DNA of 21,077 nt from Prevotella sp. (GTDB lineage Bacteria > Bacteroidota > Bacteroidia > Bacteroidales > Bacteroidaceae), in assembly GCA_024681875.1 (NCBI GenBank), contig JAILAA010000163.1:1-21077 (forward strand), read 5' to 3'. The translations under genes and the position numbers were made by a program. Below are positions 6,525 to 15,200 of this stretch, one piece after another. Below the pieces are notes generated by a model. It did no database searches and was not told where the DNA came from. It was given only the letters and a program-made list of their open reading frames with translations. Every line of letters starts with the position of its first letter. Position 1 is the stretch's first letter.

Positions 6525-8555
6525 TTATTGCCCAATAACTACTTTCTTCCCGTTCACAATGTATATGCCGGGCTGCAGTGCAAGATGGAACTGGCCGTAG
6601 GGCACATTGCGGCGAATGAGGACGCCATTGACGGAGTAGACATTGACAGGCTGCGACATCACCTTCGCTACATCCACAAACGTGGGCTGGTCATAGTCAA
6701 TCTCTGGCTGTTCAAAGCTTTCGTCTGAGATGTCATAGGCCGTAAGACGCTTGTAGATAAATTCGGCGCGCTTCCGCAGCCAGTTCTTTGCATATACGGT
6801 GTGAGTGGCATAATTACTGCCGTCGCCCCACCCTGTCCGCGTGTATGTAGTGCCTGTCCACCAGTTGAACTCTTCGTATGTCACGCCGTCCTGGTTATGC
6901 TCAAACGAAGGACGCACATATTCAAAGTATTCGTCGCAGTAGTCGAGCAGCTCTTCCAGCTTACCGCTATTCATGAATTGTGTCCACAGGCGGTAATACT
7001 CCTTTTTCACCACATCGCTGCCGCGCAACAGCTGCTTGAAGAACGGGAAGCCGATGTTTGAGGAGTCCATGTAATAGAAGAGGTCTTTCTCGGCAGCCGT
7101 AATAAAGTAGTTTTTGCCACGCTCGTAGCCGAAAGACCAGTCAAAGTCCCATACAGGGCCCAGGTGCCACAGGGAGTCGGCTGTGATGTCGGCGTTGTAG
7201 ATGAACCAGCTCTTCGGGTGCATCAGCTCCTCATTACGCACCAGGTCGGTGACGAGCATGGCGCGTACAAGGGAATGGACATCGAGCAGGGCGTTGTCGT
7301 AGTTCTTCTTCACGTCAGAGGTTAAGCTGTTGAAGGCATCCTTGATCTGGTCCTCGTCCAGATTGGTCACGCTCTCGCTGTCATCCAAATCCGGTTCCTT
7401 GATGTTGACATACAGGTTGTAGTACCTGTCGCGGAATTTGTGTGTCTCGTCATAATATTGGTCGAGCTCGAGCATCACGGCATTCGTCTCGTCGTCCAGG
7501 TCGATGCTGTTGTTGTGAAAGCCCACCTTCTCCGTAAAGTTGTATGAGCCGCGATAGTGTCCGTTGATGTAGAGCTCAACAGGAACGATGTGGTTGCAGC
7601 CGTCTGAGCCCACCATGTCGGCCACCTTCATGGCTATGGCGTTGGTGGTCATCGAACCGTTCATTTTGTTGCCTAACAGCACCCATGAGCGCCCCTTGGT
7701 CATGCCGAAGGGTTTCACCTTGTCGGCAAACTTCATGCGGTAGGGATTCTTGCTGTTCGACGAATCGTCCCAGCTGGAGTTTCCACGTCCGCGAATCTGC
7801 ATAGGTGTCTCGGGCATATCGGGAAAGACGCCGCCACCGTCAATCCTGATGGTGGCATCCTCATAATAGGTCTTGCCATAACGGCCTATCCACGTGTAGT
7901 CGTTCCAGGATTCGCCGTCGTCGAAAGTGATGTCAACACGCGGCACACCGTATTCCGTCGTGGGATGATCGGACAGGAAATCTACTATGACCTCATATTC
8001 GCGTCCATAGGGAATGAAGCCCTTCTGGAACACGTCGGGGGCCACCTCTTTATACTGATAGACGAACTGCTTGGGCCAGGCGATGGTATAGACCATAGGA
8101 CTGACGAAATGCAGGCGGCTCTCCTTGCTGTACTGCCGCTTGCCGTCGACATAAGCCTTGGCTCCGTCAGACAGCTTGAACGAGGGTGTCAGCCACTTGC
8201 CAATGCAACTCACGCTGACCTTTACGTTTCCGTTCTCGTCGTCAATCGTGCCGACGGCATCGGTAAAAAGCTGGTCGTTGTATTTATTGTTGAACTTAAA
8301 GCTCTCTAGCTTGGCATACTCGCCCTGGTATGTGTCATTCTGGCTTTTGATGCGGGCCTTGGTGATGGTGATGGTGGTGTCGCCCTTCAACTGCATACTG
8401 ATGACATGCCCGTCGTCAGTCTGATTTTCGATACATTCACGAGGGAAGACCATCAATGTCGAGTCGGTCAGCTCTATGAATACAGCGTTGTCCTGCGCAA
8501 ATGCTGCTATGCAGATGACAAATGACAGGATAGAAAGATGTATGAAACGCCTCAT
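6525..8555 (-). CDS. Secreted CotH-kinase-like protein
   Basis: 676 residues from the ATG at 8555; a TTG at 8564 gives a three-residue longer form. Residues 1-20 form a signal peptide (MRRF, hydrophobic core, AFAQ). The CotH-like domain lies at about 235-600: MQIRGRGNSSWDDSSNSK, PYRMKF, GRSWVLLGNK, VELYINGHYRGSYNFTEKV, NAVMLELDQYYDE and HLGPVWDFDWSFGYERG. The N-terminal 200 residues are beta-rich. The last 40 residues (VNVYSVNGVLIRR, LQPGIYIVNGKKVVIG) look like a type IX sorting tail. Known CotH proteins are atypical protein kinases of spore coats; nothing here points to sporulation, and the Bacteroidota relatives are secreted proteins of unclear substrate. It is transcribed alone, divergent from the glycogen synthase gene. 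Confidence 0.88.
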   Translation of the reverse strand: MRRFIHLSILSFVICIAAFAQDNAVFIELTDSTLMVFPRECIENQTDDGHVISMQLKGDTTITITKARIKSQNDTYQGEYAKLESFKFNNKYNDQLFTDAVGTIDDENGNVKVSVSCIGKWLTPSFKLSDGAKAYVDGKRQYSKESRLHFVSPMVYTIAWPKQFVYQYKEVAPDVFQKGFIPYGREYEVIVDFLSDHPTTEYGVPRVDITFDDGESWNDYTWIGRYGKTYYEDATIRIDGGGVFPDMPETPMQIRGRGNSSWDDSSNSKNPYRMKFADKVKPFGMTKGRSWVLLGNKMNGSMTTNAIAMKVADMVGSDGCNHIVPVELYINGHYRGSYNFTEKVGFHNNSIDLDDETNAVMLELDQYYDETHKFRDRYYNLYVNIKEPDLDDSESVTNLDEDQIKDAFNSLTSDVKKNYDNALLDVHSLVRAMLVTDLVRNEELMHPKSWFIYNADITADSLWHLGPVWDFDWSFGYERGKNYFITAAEKDLFYYMDSSNIGFPFFKQLLRGSDVVKKEYYRLWTQFMNSGKLEELLDYCDEYFEYVRPSFEHNQDGVTYEEFNWWTGTTYTRTGWGDGSNYATHTVYAKNWLRKRAEFIYKRLTAYDISDESFEQPEIDYDQPTFVDVAKVMSQPVNVYSVNGVLIRRNVPYGQFHLALQPGIYIVNGKKVVIGQ

Positions 8556-8600
8556 ATCTTGCAATGCTTGTTCCTTTTACTGTTTTTTATTTTCCAACGG

Positions 8601-8608
8601 CAAAAGTA
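8601..8608 (-). promoter_or_regulatory. -7 promoter element of the CotH-like gene
   Basis: TACTTTTG on the minus strand, 45 bp upstream of the ATG at 8555. No clear TTTG is seen at the expected -33 distance. Confidence 0.5.
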
Positions 8609-8672
8609 GGTATATTTAACTGAAAAGTGAAAAAATATTCAGTCTTATAGCGGTTTTTTCATATTTTTTAAT

Positions 8673-8680
8673 TAACTTTG
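8673..8680 (+). promoter_or_regulatory. -7 promoter element of the glycogen synthase gene
   Basis: TAACTTTG followed by C on the plus strand, 23 bp upstream of the ATG at 8704. The -33 position is T-rich without a clear TTTG. It shares the divergent region 8556-8703 with the CotH-like gene. Confidence 0.6.
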
Positions 8681-8703
8681 CCGCCGTTTATAAACAATTA
8701 GTA

Positions 8704-10386
8704 ATGAGTAACGAGCTATTAACTCCCGATTATATCTTCGAATCGAGCTGGGAAGTATGTAACAAAGTAGGTGGTATCTATACCGTTCTTTCATCAAGGG
8801 CCAAGACGCTGCAGGAGGCATTTCCTGACCGTATCATCTTCATTGGTCCCGATTTCTGGAAAGAACATGAAAGTCCTTATTTCCAAGAAGACAAAGCCCT
8901 ATTGGCCGAATACCAATGGTATGCCAAGGAGCAGGGCTTGAAGATAAGGGTAGGACGCTGGACTGTTCCTGGTGAGCCAATAGCTATTCTTGTGGACTTC
9001 ACTCCCTATTTCGAGAAGAAGAACGAGATATACACTTGGCTGTGGGAGAACTACGGCGTTGACTCGCTTCATGCATACGGCGACTACGACGAGGCCTCTA
9101 TGTTCTCGTATGCCGCCGCTTTGGTGGTGGAGAGCCTTTACTCTCACCTCTCTCCCCTCACCTCTCACCTCAAAGCCGTCTACCACGCCAACGAATGGAT
9201 GTGCGGCCTCGGTGCACTCTACATCAACAAGAATGTGCCTGAAATTGCCACTATCTTCACCACACACGCCACAAGCATCGGCCGCTCAATTTCCGGCAAT
9301 CAGAAACCGCTCTACGACTACCTCTTTGCCTACAACGGCGACCAGATGGCAAACGAGCTGAACATGCAGTCGAAACACTCTATAGAGAAGCAGACTGCCC
9401 ACCACGTAGACTGCTTTACCACCGTGAGCGACATCACCGCCAACGAGTGCGTGGAGCTGCTCGACAAACCCGTTGACGTGGTGCTGCCTAACGGTTTCGA
9501 CGACAGTTTCGTGCCTAAGGCACAGGCATTTGGCCGCAAACGCAAACTGGCCCGCAGGAAGTTGCTGCAGGTGGCTAATGCATTGCTGGGTGAGAATCTG
9601 GACGACGACACCATTATCGTGTCCACTTCTGGGCGCTATGAGTTCCGCAACAAAGGCATCGATGTCTTTGTGGAAGCCATGAACCGCCTGCTGCGCGACC
9701 GCAACCTGAAGAAGAAAGTGCTGGCTTTTATCGACGTGCCCGGATGGGTAGGCGAGCCGCGGCAGGATTTGCAGGAGCGCCTGGAGAGCGGACTGCCCTA
9801 CGACACACCTTTAGAGGTGCCACAGATTACCCATTGGCTGCACAACATGGGGCACGACAACGTGCTTAACATGATGAAGTTCTACGACATGCACAACCGC
9901 CACGAGGACAAGGTGAAGGTCATCTTCCTGCCCTGCTACCTCGACGGCAACGACGGTATCCTCAACCTCACCTATTATGACGTCGTGCTGGGCAACGACC
10001 TCTGCATCTACCCATCGTACTATGAGCCGTGGGGCTATACGCCGCTGGAGGCCGTAGCCTTTAAGGTGCCCTGCATCACCACCGACTTGGCAGGCTTCGG
10101 TCTCTGGGCCAACAAGGAGTTCGGCCATCAGGGCGAGATTGCTGACGGCGTGAAGGTCATCCACCGCACCGACTACAACTACTCAGAGGTGGCCGACAAC
10201 ATCAAGGACACCGTATCTGACTTCTCCGCCATGACGCAGAAGCAGGTGGACGCATGCCGCAAGCAAGCCTACGACCTGTCGAAGAAAGCTCTCTGGAGCC
10301 ACTTCATCAAGTATTACTATAAAGCCTACGACATCGCGCTGAAGAAAACCAGCAAGCGTCTCTCTACTTCACCCGCCACACATTAA
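8704..10386 (+). CDS. Glycogen synthase, eukaryote-like GT3 type
   Basis: 560 residues. The N terminus (FESSWEVCNKVGGIYTVL, about 12-29) and TTHATSIGRSISGN are the hallmarks of the GT3 glycogen synthases of animals, fungi and Bacteroidota, not of classic bacterial GlgA (GT5). The GT-B catalytic E-x7-E motif is in PSYYEPWGYTPLEA (Glu441 and Glu449). It would extend alpha-1,4-glucan from a nucleotide-sugar donor in the cytoplasm. Residues 147-156 (SHLSPLTSHL), between the VVESLY helix and the KAVYHANEW strand, are encoded by a heptamer repeat and look like an insertion. The last 23 bp overlap the 3' end of the convergent DUF3237 gene. No Shine-Dalgarno is seen, as is common in this phylum. Confidence 0.93.
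   Translation: MSNELLTPDYIFESSWEVCNKVGGIYTVLSSRAKTLQEAFPDRIIFIGPDFWKEHESPYFQEDKALLAEYQWYAKEQGLKIRVGRWTVPGEPIAILVDFTPYFEKKNEIYTWLWENYGVDSLHAYGDYDEASMFSYAAALVVESLYSHLSPLTSHLKAVYHANEWMCGLGALYINKNVPEIATIFTTHATSIGRSISGNQKPLYDYLFAYNGDQMANELNMQSKHSIEKQTAHHVDCFTTVSDITANECVELLDKPVDVVLPNGFDDSFVPKAQAFGRKRKLARRKLLQVANALLGENLDDDTIIVSTSGRYEFRNKGIDVFVEAMNRLLRDRNLKKKVLAFIDVPGWVGEPRQDLQERLESGLPYDTPLEVPQITHWLHNMGHDNVLNMMKFYDMHNRHEDKVKVIFLPCYLDGNDGILNLTYYDVVLGNDLCIYPSYYEPWGYTPLEAVAFKVPCITTDLAGFGLWANKEFGHQGEIADGVKVIHRTDYNYSEVADNIKDTVSDFSAMTQKQVDACRKQAYDLSKKALWSHFIKYYYKAYDIALKKTSKRLSTSPATH
9141..9175. repeat. Heptamer tandem repeat inside glycogen synthase
   Basis: Five 7-bp units: CTCTCAC, CTCTCTC, CCCTCAC, CTCTCAC and the degenerate CTCAAAG. 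They encode SHLSPLTSHL in frame. The sequence type is the same (GTGAGAG on the other strand) as the repeat inside pyrK. Confidence 0.85.
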
Positions 10387-10876
10387 GGACAATGCCCTTG
10401 AAGTCGGAGGAGAAAGTAGGAGCACAAAGAAAGAGTGAATTGTTCAGCCAGCCGTATTTACTGTCGGCAGGGGCCTCAAACTGAGGTGCACAACGGAAGT
10501 AGAAAGTAGGTCTTCCGTCTGCATCCTTGTCACTGGCTATGATGCCGCGGTTACGCACGTGAATGTAGACATCGTCGTCGGTCTTGATACAATAGATGGC
10601 TTCCAGCTCCGTCCTTCCCTGGGCATTGGCCAGCTGATAGTCAGCCCCACCATTGATAATCGTCCCCTTCAGCAGCGGTCCCTCGAAAGTGCCGCCAGTG
10701 ATGGGTATGACAGTACGCCGTCCGTGCTGGGTGTTGTCGATGGCGAAAGCCTCGCCAAGAGTCACTTTCAGCTGTAAGGCAAATTCCAGTTGCGGTGCTT
10801 CAGGCTGAGGAGTGTTTTGTGCGCCGACATGCAATGTAAAGACCGTCAGCAGGGTCATGAATAGCATTTTTTTCAT
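10364..10876 (-). CDS. Exported DUF3237-family protein
   Basis: 170 residues from the ATG at 10876. That start gives a clean signal peptide (MKKMLFMTLLTVFTLHVGAQ); the frame runs on to 10918 without support. The mature part matches DUF3237 (UPF0311): LEFALQLKVTLGEAF, then RRTVIPITGGTFEGPLLKGTIINGGADYQL, LEAIYCIKTDDDVYIHVRNRG and FYFRCAPQFEAPADSKYGWLNNSLFLC. Biochemical function is unknown to me. A signal peptide on this family is notable because many members appear cytoplasmic. Its stop (10364-10366) lies inside the last codons of the convergent glycogen synthase gene, a 23-bp overlap. Confidence 0.85.
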   Translation of the reverse strand: MKKMLFMTLLTVFTLHVGAQNTPQPEAPQLEFALQLKVTLGEAFAIDNTQHGRRTVIPITGGTFEGPLLKGTIINGGADYQLANAQGRTELEAIYCIKTDDDVYIHVRNRGIIASDKDADGRPTFYFRCAPQFEAPADSKYGWLNNSLFLCAPTFSSDFKGIVLNVWRVK

Positions 10877-10897
10877 GTTGATGTTGTTTTGACGCAA

Positions 10898-10905
10898 CAA
10901 AATTA
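10898..10905 (-). promoter_or_regulatory. -7 promoter element of the DUF3237 gene
   Basis: TAATTTTG on the minus strand, 21 bp upstream of the ATG at 10876. This supports that start over the longer frame, since the longer start at 10918 would lie upstream of the promoter. Confidence 0.6.
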
Positions 10906-10937
10906 CAAAAAAGTGCACAAACTACATCCTTTTTTCA

Positions 10938-10945
10938 TACTTTTG
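10938..10945 (+). promoter_or_regulatory. -7 promoter element of the DUF4298/CDF operon
   Basis: TACTTTTG followed by TAGCC on the plus strand, 21 bp upstream of the ATG at 10967. The -33 element is not clear. Together with the box at 10898-10905 it makes a compact divergent promoter region. Confidence 0.6.
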
Positions 10946-10966
10946 TAGCCCAAAATCCTCAATGAC

Positions 10967-11266
10967 ATGGAACAGACAGAACGTATTCGCCAAATGGAGC
11001 ACTTGCTTGACAAGGCATCGGTGGCCGTGATGGAACTCTCGGCCGCCCTCGACAAATATGAAGAAGCTCAAGAGGCTCTCGCAACGCTCGACAAATATTA
11101 TGGCAGTGACGAGTGGAAGCAAGACTTCGCCGACGACGAGGCCGGACGGCTTCCTGCCGACCTGAAACGCGGCGTATTATCGGAAGACGGCATATGGAAT
11201 CTGCTTTCCGACAGTCAGGAACTAAAGAGAAGACTGTCTGATTTCCAAACGGGAGAATGCCAATAA
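10967..11266 (+). CDS. DUF4298 small helical protein
   Basis: 99 residues with no signal peptide or membrane segment. The sequence is helical and charged (MEQTERIRQMEHLLDKA, then ELSAALDKYEEAQEALATLDKYYGSDEW), followed by LKRGVLSEDGIWNLLSD. This matches DUF4298, a family of short proteins of unknown function common in Bacteroidota and Firmicutes. It precedes a cation transporter gene by 18 bp, so the two are probably co-transcribed. A link to metal handling is only suggested by that pairing. Confidence 0.8.
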   Translation: MEQTERIRQMEHLLDKASVAVMELSAALDKYEEAQEALATLDKYYGSDEWKQDFADDEAGRLPADLKRGVLSEDGIWNLLSDSQELKRRLSDFQTGECQ

Positions 11267-11284
11267 ACGCGAAAACTGCAGGCC

Positions 11285-12187
11285 ATGGAACGACACAAGG
11301 AAATATATAAAGTGACGCTGGTGGGCGGTGCGGTGAACGTCGTACTGCTGCTCTTCAAGTTCGTGGCGGGTATCGTGGGGCACAGCGCTGCGATGGTGGC
11401 CGACGCAGTCCACTCGCTCAGCGATTTTGTCACCGACATCATCGTGCTGGTGTTCGTCCGTCTCAGTGCCATACCGAAAGACAAGTCACACGACTACGGA
11501 CATGGCAAATATGAGACGCTGGCCATGACCGTCATCGGTCTGGCGCTCTTAGGCGTGGCTGTGGGCATCGTCTACAGCGGCGTGGTGAAGATCATCGCCT
11601 GGGCCAACGGCGAGCAGCTTGCGGCTCCCGGACTGTTGGCCCTGTGGGCGGCTTTGCTGTCGGTAGTACTGAAGGAAGCCGTCTATCGCTACTCCATGCT
11701 GAAGGCACGCCAACTGCAGTCGCAGGCCGTTGAAGCCAACGCATGGCATCACCGCAGCGATGCGCTTTCCTCCTTAGGCACGGCGGCAGGCATTGGCGGC
11801 GCCATTCTCCTGGGCCAACGTTGGACAGTGCTCGACCCTGTGGCGTCGGTCGTTGTGGGCGTATTCATCGTAAAAGTGGCCGTCGACCTGCTGCGCGATG
11901 GCATTGGTGACCTGATGGAGCAGTCGCTGCCCGACGACGTGGAGCAGGAGATACTGTCGCTGGTGGCCTCACTGCCAGACATCAGGAATCCACATAATCT
12001 GCGTACTCGCCGCATCGGCAACCACTATGCCATAGAGCTGCATATCCGCATGGACGGCGACATCAGCCTGCGTATGGCTCACGACAAGGCTTCTGAAGTA
12101 GAGCGGCTATTGAAAGAGCACTACGGCGAGCATACCCATGTAGCCGTACATGTGGAGCCAGACAAAAATCACGCGCAACACCTTTAG
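11285..12187 (+). CDS. Cation diffusion facilitator (CDF) family transporter
   Basis: 300 residues. The N-terminal membrane domain has HSAAMVADAVHSLSDFVTD in TM2 and HHRSDALSS in TM5, the paired metal-site HxxxD-type motifs of CDF exporters. HDYGHGKYE, the family loop motif, follows TM2. The C-terminal cytoplasmic domain (about 210-295) has HNLRTRRIGNHYAIELHIRMD and ends in His-rich HTHVAVHVEPDKNHAQHL. The family exports divalent metals such as Zn2+, Mn2+ or Fe2+ across the inner membrane in exchange for protons. The exact metal cannot be read from the sequence. It is the second gene after DUF4298, and its stop codon lies in the loop of the two-way terminator. Confidence 0.93.
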   Translation: MERHKEIYKVTLVGGAVNVVLLLFKFVAGIVGHSAAMVADAVHSLSDFVTDIIVLVFVRLSAIPKDKSHDYGHGKYETLAMTVIGLALLGVAVGIVYSGVVKIIAWANGEQLAAPGLLALWAALLSVVLKEAVYRYSMLKARQLQSQAVEANAWHHRSDALSSLGTAAGIGGAILLGQRWTVLDPVASVVVGVFIVKVAVDLLRDGIGDLMEQSLPDDVEQEILSLVASLPDIRNPHNLRTRRIGNHYAIELHIRMDGDISLRMAHDKASEVERLLKEHYGEHTHVAVHVEPDKNHAQHL

Positions 12188-12200
12188 TGCGCGCGTGATT
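12167..12200. terminator. Bidirectional intrinsic terminator
   Basis: AATCACGCGC (12167-12176) pairs perfectly with GCGCGTGATT (12191-12200) around a 14-base loop that holds the CDF stop codon. Five A bases (12164-12168) give a T-run on the minus strand, so it suits the convergent pectate-lyase gene best. On the plus strand it is followed by ATATTA only. Confidence 0.75.
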
Positions 12201-12229
12201 ATATTACTGTATAAACGGTTTACTTTCCT

Positions 12230-15200
12230 TTATCTGGCAACTTTTCTCACCACGACATTACCACTGGCGGTAACGACACGCTCCAGAAAGATGCCGTGAC
12301 CAAGGGCGCTGACCTGCTCACCGCCGAGGGTGAAATACTCAGTGTGTACTGGTATGCCATCTGTCCGCAAAGGACTGACACTTGTGGACTGCATCACGCG
12401 AAGCACGCCGGTAGTATAGAGTGCAGAAGTGTCCCATTCCAATCCCTGACCAGGCGTAGCAGGCAAGATCTGGGCAAAAGAGCCACTGATGCTTCCGCCT
12501 GTAAGGTTGAACACCTTGTAGGCGGTACCCTCAGCGGGGGTGTCTTCAAGCTCCATCTGTAGCGTAGCGGTGTTCGAGATCGTGGTGGCACCCTTCAGGG
12601 TGATGGTGTTGCTCCTTGTGTCATTAGCGGGAATTATCAGCGTGGCCGTTCCATTGATCTTTAGCGTACTGTTGAAGGTCAGTCCCCTGCCATTGATGAG
12701 CGTATCACCAGCCTGAAGATAAGCGCCTGTTTCGATGGTGGTGGCAGCCGCCAAAGAACCTGTGCCAGCCATAGTGGCGCCCTTCTTTACGGCAACGGCG
12801 CCTGTACCGCTATGCGCACCATTGATGATGAGCGTACCAGCAGAAACAGTTGTCTTGCCACTATAGACATTAGCACCCGTCAGCCGCCAGTAGCCTGTTC
12901 CCTGCTTCTCGATGGTGGTGGTTCCGGGATGAGAGCCGGCCTGGTCGTTATTATTGATGACACCACGGAAAGTCTCGTTGGTATTGGCTCCACCAACAAT
13001 CCAGGTACCGCTGCCCTTGGCCTTCACATTGAATCCTGCCAGATAAGAGCCAGATTCACCCGACAGACCGCCAAGGTAAAAGGTAGACTCGTTCTTGGCG
13101 CCATTGATGGCTGCGCCCTTCTTCAGTTCAATCGTGGCATTCTTGATGCCAACGCCATTGCGGATGGCAAACTGGCGGTTGTCACCACGGTTGCCATACG
13201 GCTTTATCACCAGCTTGCCGGTGAAATCGTCCCAGTTGCCCTCGATGTACTCGCGCAGATAACAAACGCCCCATTCTAGCGTGCCCGTACCGCTAACCTT
13301 ACACTTGTTGGTGTTCCACAAGTCGAATTCTACGGAAGAAGTAGTGCCTGCCATGGCCACGATAGGGAAGTTGTAGGTGACTGAAGCCTCGTTCTTACCC
13401 ACGGTGGTGAATGTGCCGCCGGCCATGACGAGACGCGAAGCCTTACCAATACCGGCATCGCTCACTTCCTTCGTATTCAACTTCACGGTGCCGCCCTCAA
13501 CACGCAGGTCGCCGTCATATTTAAAAAACGAGTTGGTGTTGACTGCCATCGTGCCCTCACCGCCAATGATGAGGTTGCCCTGGCCCTCGAAACTGCCGTT
13601 CATTGTCACTACAGCGTTTTTATTGGCTATGTTCAACTCGGTGTCGCTGAAGAGCTTGGCAGAGCGGTTGGTGGCGGTGGAGGCTCCCGTATATCTGTAC
13701 GTGCCTCCATCCATCACCCAGTTCTGTGCAAACTCCTGGCTCATGCCCAAGCCGCTGGCCACACTACCATTCTTCAACGTCGAGAACTCGTAGATGCCCT
13801 GATGCAGAACCGTGGCGCCCTCATAATGCTGGTCGCTCTGGATGGTGAGCGTGCCCTGCCCCGTCTTGTTCATCGAGGCCGAGCCGCTGATGTAGCCCGT
13901 GCCGCCAATGGTGACGTTAGCATCGCTGTAGACCACAACGGCAGTCTTAGGCGTGGCCTCTGTCAGGGTGATGGTCTCGTCCTCCTGCGGATGGATGAGC
14001 CATTCACCTTCGGCCTGCCCTGTAAAGGTCTCGCAGTCGATGATATCAACCTGCTCAGGGCGCGTCTTCACGGTAAGCACAGGTGTATAGTCCGACTTCT
14101 CATCGCCCTTATAGGCACATACACGCACTTCGTAGGCGGTGGCAGGCGTCAACTCGAATGGAGAATGGAGAATGGAGAATTGAGAATGAGGTGTGCGGCC
14201 TGCTTCGATGAAAGCGCCGTCCTGCTTGATTTCGACAATAAAGCCGTCCTCATCCTCAGTATAGTCGGCCCACGAGAGCGTAAGGCTGTTGGTAGAAGCG
14301 TCCTTCAAGTTGAGCAGCTTGGGCTGGCGCAGGAAGAAATTGCGGTTGGCACGGGTGATGGAGTTAATGTAGTTCTCGATGTTCACGTAGCCGTTGGCGG
14401 CCTTTGTCATCGCATCGTTCTTCGTCTTGTCGGTTCCATTGGCCTCTTCCCACCAGTCGGGCATACCATCGCCGTCGCTGTCGGCAGCCTTCTCACCCTT
14501 GAACCAGGGCCACGTCGTAGGCACGCCGATGGGCAGCTCGTTTTCATTAGTGATGAGCTTTCCCTCAGTGCCAAAGCTCAGCACCTCATCCACCATATAG
14601 CAGTCGGCCAGGTCGCGATAGGGCAAGGAGGCGCCCACGTCAGGCAACAGCTTTTCTACCAATTCTGTAGCAGCCCACTTCTCCAATTCAGGATAGGCGT
14701 AGGGTTGCTGCTGACGGTCGCCACCGCCGTTGCCTTTAAACTCAGTGGGGTTATTCACTCCATCGCGATTCTTGTCCTGCCAGTTGTCGGCGCCATAGAA
14801 ATGGAAGCGCTCGTTGCCGCCCGTCAATGCGTCGCCGCCCACGGCGGGACCATTGATGAACAGATTCGACTCAATATTGGCATAGCTCGTTCCTTCTGAG
14901 TCGCCACCCATGTTGTAGGCTGCATTTTTCCAGTTGTAAACAAGGTTGTTGACGAACTGATTAACGCCCTTCACCTTGAAGTTACGTGTAGAGTTGTCGA
15001 CCAGCAGGATGCGGTAGAGCGTAATATTATCGGCCTGAATGAGTCCTCCGGCGGAGTGGGTCATCAGTCCCTGGCCCACAATAGAGTTCATCAGGGTGAT
15101 GTTCTGCGGCGCCGTGCCCTTGTTGTCCCAGTTGATGCTGAAGTTCTCGTCCTGTCCCCACGAGAAGGAACAGTGGTCGAAGATCATGTTCTGACCGTTG

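Noticed and set aside
6525..8555. CotH-like protein as a sign of sporulation
   Set aside because: CotH domains occur in many non-sporulating bacteria; the signal peptide and sorting-like tail point to secretion.
10877..10918. Longer N terminus of the DUF3237 protein starting at 10918
   Set aside because: The TAATTTTG box at 10898-10905 would lie inside it, and the signal peptide begins cleanly at 10876.
13802..14899. Long plus-strand open frame of 365 codons
   Set aside because: It is antisense to the pectate-lyase-like gene, whose frame has clear domains. The plus frame shows no known motif and looks like a GC-driven shadow.
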